DNA of 64,000 nucleotides from JAPYTK01 sp964401935 (GCA_964401935.1 CAYOAL010000030.1:14531-78530); one strand, 5' to 3'; positions 9,919 to 20,653 are shown, counted from the stretch's first letter. Numbers and translations are program-made. The notes: generated from the sequence alone by a model not told the origin.

Positions 9919-11154
9919 TCAGGGCCGCCAGCCCGGCTCGGACACGGAGGCGGTCGCCGGATCTCGGGAGAGCGGGATCGCGACCGCGTCGATCTCGGCG
10001 TCGGTTGGAAAGCGCAGCGTGCGAAACCGAGGGAGGAGGTGGTCGGTGCGCTCGAGGACACCGTCGAGAGCGACCACCAGGGCGGTGCTCGCCACCACGA
10101 TGCGGCTCGAGGTGCCATCGGCGCGCGCGCTCAACAGGTGCAGTCGGTCGACCTCGGGGAGGAGGGCACGCACCCCCTCGGTCCAGAGCGCCCGTGAGCT
10201 CATCCCTCCCTCGCGCGTCTCGTCGAGCTCCGCGGTGGCCACGTACCACTCGTCGCCCACCGCCTCCTGGAGCAACCACTGTTGCGCCTCGTAGGAGCGC
10301 GCACGTTCGACCGCCACGGCGCGCTCTTGGCGCAGCCGCGCCGGGTGCTCGGCGGGCAGCGCGAACGGCGACAGACGCGTGTCGGTCAACGCGAAGAGCT
10401 GCTCGGTCAAGCGGCGACCGCTGTCGGCCACCTCGCCCTTGAGCGAGACGAGGCGCGCGAGCGCTTCGTCGTTGTTGCCGTCGGCCACGAGGAGCGTGTC
10501 ACGCCCCGGCAGCGCGACCACCGGCTCCGCGGTGGCGCGTAGACAGTCGGTCAACAGCACCCGCGACGCTGCGTTGGCGTCGTCCCAGGGCGCCATCCAG
10601 AGCCCCACCGAGAGCGGCACGAGCGCGGCCTTCGAGCGCTTCGCGAGGTTGTCGACGGCGACGCGCAGCGCCTCCTCGAACGAGCAGCCCCACGCCGCGA
10701 GCATGGGATGGGTGACGCTGGTCATGGTGTGCTCGCCGTCGATCACGAGCGTGGCGAACACGTCGCCGACCACGTGTTGGAAGGCCCCTCGCGGGACGCG
10801 ACCGCGGTTGTGTTCGTCCAGGCTCGCCAGATCGAGCTGCGCCCTGCTGCGCAGGCGCGGCAAGAGCCGGTCCGCCACCGCGCCGTACTCGGGCGCTCGC
10901 ACCCGCGACGCCGCGCCCCCCGCGTCGAGGGCGCGCAGCAGCTGGTAGCGACGGGCGCGGGGGGGTACCCGCAGATACTGCTGGTACAGCTCCTCGAGGG
11001 GGTACTCGAGCGAGCGCGAGCCGTGATCGACCACCACGAAGCGGGCGGCATCGAGCACGGGAGCGCCGAGCAGCCCCTCCCGCACGCCGAGATCGATGAA
11101 GAGCTCGGCAAAGCTCGCGCGGCTCAGCCCGCCGATGCCCAGCACCGAGCTCAC
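9919..11154 (-). CDS. DUF1444-like protein of unknown function
   Basis: Soluble protein of about 411 aa. The GTG at 11154 was chosen because it overlaps the stop of the upstream TPR gene by 4 bases (GTGA); the open frame extends further upstream but there lies over that gene. The central block VVGDVFATLVIDGEH followed by AAWGCSFEEALRVAVDNLAKRS resembles DUF1444 (YtpQ-like) proteins, in which a predicted display of a stored value precedes a conserved A..NL helix. This is a tentative match from motif shape. The C-terminal third is rich in charged residues and not recognised. Coupled translation suggests it works with the TPR membrane protein. Confidence 0.7.
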   Translation of the reverse strand: MSSVLGIGGLSRASFAELFIDLGVREGLLGAPVLDAARFVVVDHGSRSLEYPLEELYQQYLRVPPRARRYQLLRALDAGGAASRVRAPEYGAVADRLLPRLRSRAQLDLASLDEHNRGRVPRGAFQHVVGDVFATLVIDGEHTMTSVTHPMLAAWGCSFEEALRVAVDNLAKRSKAALVPLSVGLWMAPWDDANAASRVLLTDCLRATAEPVVALPGRDTLLVADGNNDEALARLVSLKGEVADSGRRLTEQLFALTDTRLSPFALPAEHPARLRQERAVAVERARSYEAQQWLLQEAVGDEWYVATAELDETREGGMSSRALWTEGVRALLPEVDRLHLLSARADGTSSRIVVASTALVVALDGVLERTDHLLPRFRTLRFPTDAEIDAVAIPLSRDPATASVSEPGWRP

Positions 11155-12230
11155 GCCACACCTCCCCGACGCCGCCGACGACCGAAGAGCGTAAGCCCCG
11201 CCCCGCTCGCCACCGCGACCGCGAGGAGCCACACGAGCCACGAGGAGCCGACCGGCTCCCCGCGCTCTACGTCTTCGCGCAGGCGTTCGAGCCGCGCCGG
11301 CTCGAGACCTCGCGCCTCGGCGCGATCGAGCGCCCCCCGGGCGCGCGCGAAATCGCCGGCGGCGAGGGCGACGATGGCCTCGAGCTCGGCGGTGCGCGCG
11401 TCGTCGGGGGCGTCGCGCTCTGCCGCCCCGAGCGCCGCCTCGAGCGCGCGGTGGTCGCCTCGCGCGAGCGCGATCTCGGCGAGCAGGAACGTGGGCTCTC
11501 CCCAGCCGGAGCGGAGCGCGGCCGCCTTCTTGGCGGCGTAGGCTCCCTCGTCGAGCTCGACCGCGTTCGGCTCGGCCGCTCGCGTCGCCATCTCGAAGAA
11601 CACGCGCCCACGCTCGAGCCACATCGCCGCCGCGCGTTCTCCAGTGTCGAGCCGCTCGAGGGCGGTGGTGCAGCCCCGCATGCCTTTGCCGTCGCCGGCG
11701 GCCCGCGCGGCGAGACAGAGGGCCCGATGCGCGAGCACGTCGTCCGGGTCTTTGACGAGAGCCTGCGCGGCGAGCTCGCGGGCCTCGTCGCGCAGCGCGT
11801 CGGGGAGCCCGTGCTCCAACGTGCCGAACCCAACGAGCGCGTAGGCGAGCGCGCTCAGGTTCCGCGCCGCACCGTCTCCCGCCGCCTCCCGACACAGGGC
11901 GACCGCCTCCGGCACCTTCCCGAGCGCCCCTCGGACCAAACACAGCCGTCGCGTGACGAGCGTGGAGCCGGGAGCCTCGTGGTGCAGCTCGGCGAGGAGG
12001 GGCTCCGCCTCCGCCATGCGGCCCTCGTGCACCAGGGCGACCGCCTGCGCGTACACGGCGGCCACCTCGGGCGCGAGCTTCTGGAGATTGTCGACCAGCG
12101 GCGCCTCACGCTCGGTCTCCCGCGCCAACAGCTCCGCCTCGGTCGCCGCGAGCGCGGGACGCGCGACGACACAGGTCGCCACCATCGCGGCCCCCCAAGG
12201 CCAACTACACGCACCCATGTCTCGCACCAC
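11151..12230 (-). CDS. TPR-like exported membrane protein
   Basis: A 359-aa protein with an N-terminal signal (a hydrophobic run ending in ARPALA before residue 29), a long alpha-helical body of degenerate TPR-like repeats (about 45-315), and a C-terminal hydrophobic segment (about 327-348) followed by an Arg cluster. The repeats show alternating Ala/Leu patterns such as AEPLLAELHHEAPGS. The topology suggests a periplasmic helical scaffold held in the inner membrane by its C-terminus. The stop overlaps the GTG of the next gene. A second in-frame ATG lies four codons downstream (12218). The function is unknown. Confidence 0.78.
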   Translation of the reverse strand: MVRDMGACSWPWGAAMVATCVVARPALAATEAELLARETEREAPLVDNLQKLAPEVAAVYAQAVALVHEGRMAEAEPLLAELHHEAPGSTLVTRRLCLVRGALGKVPEAVALCREAAGDGAARNLSALAYALVGFGTLEHGLPDALRDEARELAAQALVKDPDDVLAHRALCLAARAAGDGKGMRGCTTALERLDTGERAAAMWLERGRVFFEMATRAAEPNAVELDEGAYAAKKAAALRSGWGEPTFLLAEIALARGDHRALEAALGAAERDAPDDARTAELEAIVALAAGDFARARGALDRAEARGLEPARLERLREDVERGEPVGSSWLVWLLAVAVASGAGLTLFGRRRRRGGVA

Positions 12231-12368
12231 TCCAGCAGCAGCAGCTTACGGCAGCGCCGTCCGCGGCCTTCCCACGGCGCGCTCAAAGATGAGCGCGAGG
12301 GCCCGGGCGGCCAGGGGCTGGCGGCACACGGAGGCGGGGCGGAGGCCGCCGAGGGCGCCCGCTCGGCG

Positions 12369-13043
12369 TCAGAGGTTGTTCGGATCGAAGTCACGGCCGG
12401 GCCGATCCACCCGCGTTGCCGCCACGTGGTCGACGGCCCGCAGCTCGAGCTGCTCCGCGACGCCGAGCATGCGCTCCTGTGCGAGCGTGAGCGGCGACTC
12501 GTTCGCCAGGTCGAGACCGAGCAGCATCCACTGCGTCTCGGCCACGTTGATATCGACGACGTCGACCCGCGTGAAGGCCCCCTCGCCCCCACGGAGCTGG
12601 TCGAATCGGTCTGCCGCGCGGGCAGCCTCCCGCGTGCTTCGGAGGGTGTCGTCGCGGCGTCCGAGCGCCGCCTCGAAGGTGACGAGCTCACGGAGGAAGC
12701 TCTTCTCGCAACCATCGAGGACCAGAGGCTCGGCCTCCTCCTCGAAGTAGCGGAGCAGGCGCTCGTCGCAGTCGTCGGTGCGCCCGTCGGCGATCCGCAG
12801 GGTCCAACGCGCCAGCGCTGCCTCTCGCCCGCTCAGCGAGGCCAGAGTGTCCTCGATCGCAGACGCCTCGCGCGCTGCGGCCTCGGCGACCTCGAGCTCC
12901 CCCTCCGCAGCGAGGCCCTCGGCCTCGACGGCGGAGCAGCCGGGGTCGTCACCGCAGCGCGACGCGTCGACCGCGCAGCCAGAGGCGAAGGTGGCGGCGG
13001 CAGTGAGGGCAACAGTGAGGAAGGCGTGCGTGGTGAGGTTCAT
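12369..13043 (-). CDS. Hypothetical lipoprotein, mostly helical
   Basis: A 224-aa lipoprotein of unknown function. The start at 13043 is preceded by an AGGAGA ribosome binding site, which decides it over an upstream in-frame ATG. The signal peptide ends in FASGC. The mature part opens with a short Cys-rich piece (CAVDASRCGDDPGC) and continues as an Ala/Glu-rich helical region (about 40-90), then a body with no recognised domain ending DFDPNNL. The gene lies alone and diverges from bcp across an AT-rich, palindrome-filled region that may regulate it. Confidence 0.72.
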   Translation of the reverse strand: MNLTTHAFLTVALTAAATFASGCAVDASRCGDDPGCSAVEAEGLAAEGELEVAEAAAREASAIEDTLASLSGREAALARWTLRIADGRTDDCDERLLRYFEEEAEPLVLDGCEKSFLRELVTFEAALGRRDDTLRSTREAARAADRFDQLRGGEGAFTRVDVVDINVAETQWMLLGLDLANESPLTLAQERMLGVAEQLELRAVDHVAATRVDRPGRDFDPNNL

Positions 13044-13127
13044 GGTGTTCTCCTTTTCCTTTGCGTCGCGACGCTTTGTCGCCAACGATTGAGAACACTG
13101 CAGAGAGCATGCCACCGACGACAGCTA

Positions 13128-13204
13128 ATAAATTTATGTAGTTACAACTACGGATCGAAGATTTGATATCACTAGGATGATATCGTTGAGATGATAATAT
13201 CATC
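13128..13204. promoter_or_regulatory. AT-rich island with four consecutive palindromes
   Basis: In otherwise GC-rich DNA this stretch holds four inverted repeats in a row: ATAAATTTAT (13128-13137), GTAGTT/AACTAC with a 2-base centre (13138-13151), GATATCA/TGATATC with a 6-base spacer (13165-13184), and GATGATA/TATCATC with a 1-base centre (13190-13204). It lies between the lipoprotein start at 13043 and the bcp start at 13292. It could be a multi-site operator or divergent promoter region; no regulator gene is next to it. Confidence 0.55.
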
Positions 13205-13224
13205 AGGATAAATCAACGCACTCG

Positions 13225-13262
13225 GCGCGCGGCAGGGTTGGACGCGCGCGGCAGGGTTGGAC
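13225..13262. repeat. 19-bp perfect tandem duplication
   Basis: The unit GCGCGCGGCAGGGTTGGAC occurs twice without mismatch (13225-13243 and 13244-13262), ending 29 bases before the bcp start codon. It lies in the leader or promoter of that gene. No function is evident. Confidence 0.85.
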
Positions 13263-13291
13263 GCGGGGTCACGAGTTGTTACAAACCGCGC

Positions 13292-13759
13292 ATGCCAGTC
13301 GCCACCGAAGGAAAGAAAGCACCGGCCTTCAACCTCGCCGGCAGCGACGGGAGACGGCACAAACTCGCCGAGCTCGCGGGGCGTCGAGTCGTCCTCTACT
13401 TCTACCCCCGCGATCTGACACCGGGGTGCACCACCGAGGCGTGCGACTTCCGTGACAACCTCGCGCGACTCGAGGCGGCCGGCGCGGTGGTCTTCGGCGT
13501 GTCCAAAGACTCGCTCGAGAGCCACGCGAAGTTCATCGACAAACACGGCCTCGGCTTCGTGTTGCTCAGCGATCCCGACCTCGCGGTCCACAAGAAGTAT
13601 GGGGCGTGGGGCGAGAAGAACATGTACGGCAAGACCGTGGAGGGCGTGATCCGCTCCACCTTCCTGATCGACGAGGCGGGCAAGATCGCCAAGGCGTGGA
13701 CGAAGGTCCGCGTGAACGGACACGTCGACAAGGTGCTCGCTGCGCTCGAGGCGCTCTGA
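13292..13759 (+). CDS. bcp: Thioredoxin-dependent peroxiredoxin (Bcp/PrxQ type)
   Basis: Cytoplasmic thiol peroxidase of 155 aa that reduces hydrogen peroxide and organic hydroperoxides, using thioredoxin as reductant. The thioredoxin fold carries PGCTTEACDFRD, with the peroxidatic Cys at 46 and resolving Cys at 51, the spacing of the PrxQ subgroup. GVSKDSLESHAKF and the IRSTFLIDEAGKI strand also match. The ATG at 13292 was chosen because residues before it in the open frame are not conserved. The upstream DNA contains a tandem 19-bp repeat and an AT-rich palindrome cluster, so the gene may have unusual control. The length is standard. Confidence 0.95.
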   Translation: MPVATEGKKAPAFNLAGSDGRRHKLAELAGRRVVLYFYPRDLTPGCTTEACDFRDNLARLEAAGAVVFGVSKDSLESHAKFIDKHGLGFVLLSDPDLAVHKKYGAWGEKNMYGKTVEGVIRSTFLIDEAGKIAKAWTKVRVNGHVDKVLAALEAL

Positions 13760-13850
13760 CCGCGCGCCGCGGCCGCGAGACACGTACGCGCACGTCGCGG
13801 CTGACCCCGCAGCGAGCAATTTCTAGCGTAACCAGACAATTCCACTCGGG

Positions 13851-13884
13851 CTAGAATCGCTCCTGGGCTAGAATCGCTCCTGGG
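13851..13884. repeat. 17-bp perfect tandem duplication
   Basis: CTAGAATCGCTCCTGGG is present twice back to back (13851-13867 and 13868-13884), 28 bases before the start of the MopE-like lipoprotein gene. It falls in that gene's leader or promoter. Confidence 0.85.
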
Positions 13885-13912
13885 GTGCCTACCCGAGGCT
13901 CCCGGAGGGCGT

Positions 13913-14545
13913 ATGAAGTTGGCTGGCTCGACCTTCGCGACCACGCTCCTGCTCCTGGAGCTTGCTGCCGCGTGTGACGGCGCGAGGACCACCACGCAGG
14001 CGCTCGAGGCGGATGACGGCGACGAGCCGATCGATCCGGGCTTTGGCGAGCCGGACGACCCGTGCGATGGGCTCGACAACGACGACGACGGGGTCGTGGA
14101 CGAGGGCTGCTACTGCGAGCCAGGCCAGGTGCAGGCTTGTTATCCCGGCGCGCCCGACGACGTGGGCGTCGGGGCCTGCAGCGCCGGGCTGCAGGCGTGT
14201 GTCGACCCACGCGGCGATTTTCGCCTGGGCCGCTGGGGCGACTGCGAGGGCGCGCAGCTCCCGAGCGCAGAGATCTGCGGCAACGCCGTGGACGAGGACT
14301 GCGACGGCTACGCCGCCCCGTGTCAGGACGGCGACGTGACGGGTCTCCCCTGTCACCCGGGGGAGACGGCGTTCTGCTACCCGGGCCCCGCTGGCACCGA
14401 TGGCGTCGGGATTTGCACCGGCGGCACCCGCGCCTGCGGCGACGGCGATCTCTGGGGTGCGTGCGAGGGCGCGGTCACGCCACGGACCGAGATCTGCGAC
14501 AACGGCGTCGACGAAGACTGCGACGGACACGACACACGGTGCTGA
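13913..14545 (+). CDS. MopE-like metal-binding-motif lipoprotein
   Basis: Secreted 210-aa lipoprotein of the family annotated as putative metal-binding motif proteins, related to the repeats of MopE. The signal ends in LAAAC. Three Asp/Cys-rich modules follow: CDGLDNDDDGVVDEGC (about 51-66), ICGNAVDEDCDGY (about 121-133) and ICDNGVDEDCDGH near the C-terminus, separated by blocks with the pattern CYPG...GVG.C..G...C. Such modules are thought to bind calcium or other cations and to be disulphide-stabilised. A GGAGG site lies before the ATG. It is common in myxobacteria; the ligand is not known. Confidence 0.82.
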   Translation: MKLAGSTFATTLLLLELAAACDGARTTTQALEADDGDEPIDPGFGEPDDPCDGLDNDDDGVVDEGCYCEPGQVQACYPGAPDDVGVGACSAGLQACVDPRGDFRLGRWGDCEGAQLPSAEICGNAVDEDCDGYAAPCQDGDVTGLPCHPGETAFCYPGPAGTDGVGICTGGTRACGDGDLWGACEGAVTPRTEICDNGVDEDCDGHDTRC

Positions 14546-14677
14546 GCGCGCCACCGCATCTGTGCGGAACGACGCGGAAGCCCCTGCCTCGGAGGTGACA
14601 TCTTCGTTTATCTGCAGGTTCGTGGTGAACTTCGCTGGCGCTTGTCGCTGCACGGATGTATTAGGCGCGCACCCGTC

Positions 14678-16822
<2,145 letters not shown>

Positions 16823-16866
16823 GCGCGGGGCCCGTGGCCTCCGAGAGAGACGCGACAGGAAACGAG

Positions 16867-18201
16867 ATGTATCGCAAGGACGTGAACGAGCGCAGCCCGA
16901 TGCGCGTTTTCGAACGGTCGATGCACGGTGGGCTCGGACGTGGTCACGTCGGGGTCGTCATCGCCCGGCCGGGAGTGGGGAAGACCGCGCTCCTGGTTCA
17001 AATCGCGCTCGACGACTTGATGCGCGATCGCAAGGTGCTGCACATCTCGCATGAGCACGCCGTCGACCACGTGCGCGCCTTCTACGACGAGATCTTCCAC
17101 GACATCGCGATCGCCAATCGCCTGCTGCAGCCCCAGATGGTGCGGCTCGAGATCGAGCAGAATCGCCTCATCTACTCGCACCTCAACACGAACGGCGACT
17201 CGCCTCCCTCACGGCGCGGCGGCGGGTCATCGGTGTCGCGCATCGAGGACACGATTCGGTTCGCGCGCGACTTCGCCCACTTCGAGCCGGACGCGATCGT
17301 CATCGACGGGTTCGACTTCGAGAACGCGACCAGCGAGGCCGTTCAGTCGCTGCGAGAAACCGCCCAGCGGCTCAACGCCGAGATGTGGCTCAGCGCCAAG
17401 ACCGAGGAACGGCCGGCGGCGGAGAGCGCGAACGGACCGGCTTCGGTGCCTTCGCCCCTGCGAAAGTTCTACGACCAGGTCTCGGTCATCGTGGCCCTCC
17501 TGCCGGTGGGCGACGAGGTGCACCTGCAGCTGCTCAAAGACCACGACAACCAGGACATGAGCGAGCTGTCGTTGCGACTCGATCCGGTCACCATGCGGGT
17601 CGTCGACGACAACCTGCCGCCGCGTTCGGGGCGCTCGAAGGATCCCAAGAGCTTCCACCTGTTCTCCGGCGGCGCGCGCGGGGCGGAGTCGACCTTCGGC
17701 TCCTACGCCGAGAGCTGGGGCATGAAGGAGACGCACTTCTCGTTCGACGGGCACCCGTTCCTCGAGCGCGAGCGCGGCGTGGTGGTGCTCGGCGAAGACG
17801 ACCTCAAGAAGGGCGATTTCAGCCTCGTGTTCGCCTCGCATCGGCTGGGCCGGAGGCTGAGCGAGATCCCCAACATCAAGCGCATCCTCCAGACGGTGTT
17901 TCACCAGATCTCGGCCGCCAACGAGGTGTTCGTGATCGGGGCGCTCCAAGAGAACGGCACGGTGCGCGGCGGCACCGGCTGGGGGGCCGAGCTCGCCCGC
18001 CTCTGGAGCAAGCCGGTGGCGGTGTTCGATCAGGAGAAGGGCACGTGGTTCCGCTGGGACGCCACGCAGTGGGTTCGCGACGACGCTCCCACCATCGAGC
18101 GACGGCAGTTCGCTGGGATCGGGACCACCGCGCTCACCACCGAGGGTGCCAAGGCGATCCGCGAGCTGTACGAGCGCACCTTCGGCAAGCCCTCCCCCTG
18201 A
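16867..18201 (+). CDS. RecA/KaiC-like P-loop ATPase fused to SLOG-like domain
   Basis: A 444-aa cytoplasmic protein of unknown role. Residues about 18-250 form a RecA-fold ATPase: Walker A in RPGVGKT (34-40) and Walker B in AIVIDGFD (143-150). After a short basic linker, residues about 262-395 look like a SLOG (DprA/LOG-like nucleotide-binding) domain: FSGGARGAE (266-274), EVFVIGAL (353-360) and VRGGTGWGAE (366-375), then KPVAVFDQ. The ATG at 16867 has an AGGA site; an in-frame GTG at 16819 overlapping the EF-G stop would add 16 residues. SLOG domains bind nucleotide-derived ligands, so this could be a ligand-controlled ATPase. Its placement after EF-G hints at a translation-linked role, which is only inference. 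Confidence 0.82.
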   Translation: MYRKDVNERSPMRVFERSMHGGLGRGHVGVVIARPGVGKTALLVQIALDDLMRDRKVLHISHEHAVDHVRAFYDEIFHDIAIANRLLQPQMVRLEIEQNRLIYSHLNTNGDSPPSRRGGGSSVSRIEDTIRFARDFAHFEPDAIVIDGFDFENATSEAVQSLRETAQRLNAEMWLSAKTEERPAAESANGPASVPSPLRKFYDQVSVIVALLPVGDEVHLQLLKDHDNQDMSELSLRLDPVTMRVVDDNLPPRSGRSKDPKSFHLFSGGARGAESTFGSYAESWGMKETHFSFDGHPFLERERGVVVLGEDDLKKGDFSLVFASHRLGRRLSEIPNIKRILQTVFHQISAANEVFVIGALQENGTVRGGTGWGAELARLWSKPVAVFDQEKGTWFRWDATQWVRDDAPTIERRQFAGIGTTALTTEGAKAIRELYERTFGKPSP

Positions 18202-18238
18202 CACGGGAGCCTTGGGCCGCGAGCACGCGCTGCCGGGC

Positions 18239-19375
18239 TCAGGGCTTGCCGGCGCGCTTGCGGGTCGAGTCGTCGCCATCCTTGGCGCCGGGCCCGAGGA
18301 GCGTGCCGCACATGGTCTTGCACAGCGTCTCCTTGGGACCACATTGGCAGGCGCCACGCCGCTTGAGCTCGAGCTTCTGCTTCATCTCGTCGGTCGAGAA
18401 GCGCGCCAGACGCTCCACCGAGGAGAACTTCCAGCCGTCGGCGAGCTGTTTGTTCGTGCGCGGCTCGGTCGGCTTGCCGTCGGGCTCGCTGCAGCAACGA
18501 AAGCCGAGGAAGTAGTAATAGAAGCCCTCGTCGTGGGTGTAGATCTTCGGCCGGCACTGGTTGCGGACGCCTTTGTACCAGGGCCCGCCCGTGTGCACGC
18601 TGCTGAACTTGGCCTTGGCAGCCTCTCCGGCCACCACCTCGTCGTTGTTGCCCGGCAGGTCGTGGACGCCGTAGTCGCTCACGCACTCCGGTTGCGATCC
18701 AGACCGCACCCCGCGCCACAACCGCGCGAGCTCCTTCGGGTCACGCTTTCTGACCTTGCTCATGTCGGGGTCATCCCACTGGTGATCGCCGTTGCACTTG
18801 GTCGCGTCGCGCTCGTAGCCGTAGGGAAATGGCTTCCGCTCCGGACCCTCGCAAGCCATCGTCCACTCCGACTCGGTGCACATGCGCTTGCCGAGCGCCG
18901 CGCACTTCACCTGGGCCTGGTAGAAGTTGTTCATCACCTCCGGCCGCTCTCCGGCCACGTTGGGCCAGGCGTAGGTGTCGATGCAGTAGCGCTTCTTCAC
19001 GATCTCGCCCACACACTTGGAGGTGGGCTCGAAGGCCTCGCACACCTTCTTCTTGTTCGAGGCGTCGTACCAGTGCCGCTTGCACACGTGCTCGACCTCG
19101 GTGCAATAGTCCCCCTCCACGAGCACCATCCCCGTCGGACACGCGCTCGGACCGTCCGGAGGCTCGTCGCCTTCGGCGCCCGCCGGCTGGCCGGTGTGAA
19201 CACCCGCTGCCGCCTCGAGCGCGCTTCGCGTCGCGCTCTCGGTCGCCCCGGACAGCGCTTGGATGCGCTCGCCGGTGAGCCGCAGCTCGCTCGTGGCCGT
19301 GCCGAGAGGCACCGGCTGAGCCGCCGCACAGGCCCAGATCCCCCACAACATCGGCGCTGCGAGAAGCTTCTTCAT
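18239..19375 (-). CDS. FGE/sulfatase-modifying-factor-like secreted protein
   Basis: A 378-aa exported protein with an SUMF1-type (formylglycine-generating enzyme) fold. The N-terminus is a signal peptide with Cys at its end (GIWAC), possibly a weak lipobox. The body, about 120-330, shows GKRMCTESEWTMACEG, FPYGYERDATKCNGD, VHDLPGNNDEVV and the closing GFRCC, which match the FGE-sulfatase family pattern of the TEAEWE, DMxGNVWEW and GFR blocks. Many extra Cys occur. In myxobacteria most such proteins are not true FGEs, and no sulfatase gene is nearby, so the enzymatic role is uncertain. It follows another lipoprotein gene on the same strand with 167 bases between. Confidence 0.85.
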   Translation of the reverse strand: MKKLLAAPMLWGIWACAAAQPVPLGTATSELRLTGERIQALSGATESATRSALEAAAGVHTGQPAGAEGDEPPDGPSACPTGMVLVEGDYCTEVEHVCKRHWYDASNKKKVCEAFEPTSKCVGEIVKKRYCIDTYAWPNVAGERPEVMNNFYQAQVKCAALGKRMCTESEWTMACEGPERKPFPYGYERDATKCNGDHQWDDPDMSKVRKRDPKELARLWRGVRSGSQPECVSDYGVHDLPGNNDEVVAGEAAKAKFSSVHTGGPWYKGVRNQCRPKIYTHDEGFYYYFLGFRCCSEPDGKPTEPRTNKQLADGWKFSSVERLARFSTDEMKQKLELKRRGACQCGPKETLCKTMCGTLLGPGAKDGDDSTRKRAGKP

Positions 19376-19542
19376 GGCGATCCGAATAGCCGCCCTCCTC
19401 GGCTTGGGCCCAGAATCCAGCGAGCTCGAGCCGCAGCCACGGCTTCGCCCGAGGCCCCCGACGCGGCGTCGCTCCCCCGTCGCGCTACGCTCGCGCCGCG
19501 GCGCTCTCGCTCGTACAGGCCAGCGCGCCGAAGATCGCGCGC

Positions 19543-20499
19543 TCAGCGGCCTCGGCTCGGAGCGCAGGTGGAGACGCCGGCACCCACCACCACTTCGCCG
19601 AGGCTGGACACGGGGGTGGTGACGCCGGTGTCGGGATCGTAGCGATTGACGATCGTGCCTCCGCCCTCGGTGGTGAAGATATAGAAGGAGCCGCCCCACC
19701 AGGCGATGGCGAGCGCCGAAGCGTCCATGCCCGCGGGGAGGTTGATCGACTGAAGAATTTCTGCCGTTTTCGTGTCGATCTCGACCAGCGTCCCGCCCGG
19801 TCCCGGGATGTTGAGGAAGTATCCCCACAGAGGACCGTCCCCCGTCGGGGTGAGCTCGAGGGCGTTGCCCGGATTCTCGGAGAACGGGCCGATGAAGGTG
19901 AGCTCGTAGGTGTCGGTGTCGATCGAGGCGAGCCCCTTCGAGGGCTCGCCGAAGGAGATCTCGGCCACGTAGAGGGTCTCGCCGAAGTCGCGCTCGTTCA
20001 CCGCGTAGCCCATGCCGAAGAGCGTGAAGCCCTCCTGGTTGGGCTGGAACGTGGTCGCCTCGCAGTCGGCGTCCTCCACGTTCGCGCGGAAGAGCGTGCC
20101 ATTGTTGTAGATGATGTGGGCGATCCCCTCCACCGACACCGCCATCGAGAACGGGCTCGCCCCACCGAGCACGGGACAGTTGAGCACCCCGCGCAGCTCC
20201 CACGGGACGGGGCTGTCGGGCTTGAACGCCCAGAGCTGGTTGCTCGAGGTGACGGCGTAGATGAACGTGACGTCCTCGGTACACTCGGGCGGCACGTCGG
20301 GCGGCACGTCCTCCGGCACGTCCTCCGGAACGTCGGGCTCGACGTCGGGCTCCGCGTCCGGGCCCGCGTCCGGCTCCACCCGCTGTCGCTCCCCAGGTGC
20401 GCCGAGATCACTGCGGGCGCCACAAGCGACCGCGGCGACGGTGCCCGCGAGCAGCGCCAAGATCACCGCCCCCGCCGAGCTGCGTGAACGCCACGACAT
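19543..20499 (-). CDS. Lipoprotein with acidic Pro linker and propeller-like domain
   Basis: A 318-aa surface lipoprotein of unknown function. The signal ends in VAAVAC, and the mature protein begins CGARSDLG, an opening often seen in Sorangium-type lipoproteins. A repetitive acidic linker follows (PDVEPDVPEDVPEDVPPDVP, about 50-70). The C-terminal 240 residues contain repeated strands such as IYAVTSSNQLWAF, LASIDTDTYELTFIG and LVEIDTKTAEILQSI, the pattern of beta-propeller read-out domains. No catalytic residues were recognised. It diverges from the metalloprotease gene, sharing a 230-base intergenic region with strong palindromes. Confidence 0.75.
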   Translation of the reverse strand: MSWRSRSSAGAVILALLAGTVAAVACGARSDLGAPGERQRVEPDAGPDAEPDVEPDVPEDVPEDVPPDVPPECTEDVTFIYAVTSSNQLWAFKPDSPVPWELRGVLNCPVLGGASPFSMAVSVEGIAHIIYNNGTLFRANVEDADCEATTFQPNQEGFTLFGMGYAVNERDFGETLYVAEISFGEPSKGLASIDTDTYELTFIGPFSENPGNALELTPTGDGPLWGYFLNIPGPGGTLVEIDTKTAEILQSINLPAGMDASALAIAWWGGSFYIFTTEGGGTIVNRYDPDTGVTTPVSSLGEVVVGAGVSTCAPSRGR

Positions 20500-20653
20500 G
20501 CCCGACCGATACCAGGCAGCCGAACGCGCGTCATGGCGGAGCCGCTCAAATCGTGGGGCCAGCGAGCGGAAGCATCCGACATTGTCTCACTTTTCCCGCG
20601 GCAAATCCGAGGCGCTCCTTGACGAGCCCCGCACCGATGACGCATTGTAGGCC

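Noticed and set aside
18239..19375. True formylglycine-generating enzyme partnered with a sulfatase.
   Set aside because: No sulfatase nearby, many extra Cys and a lipoprotein-like leader; family likeness only.
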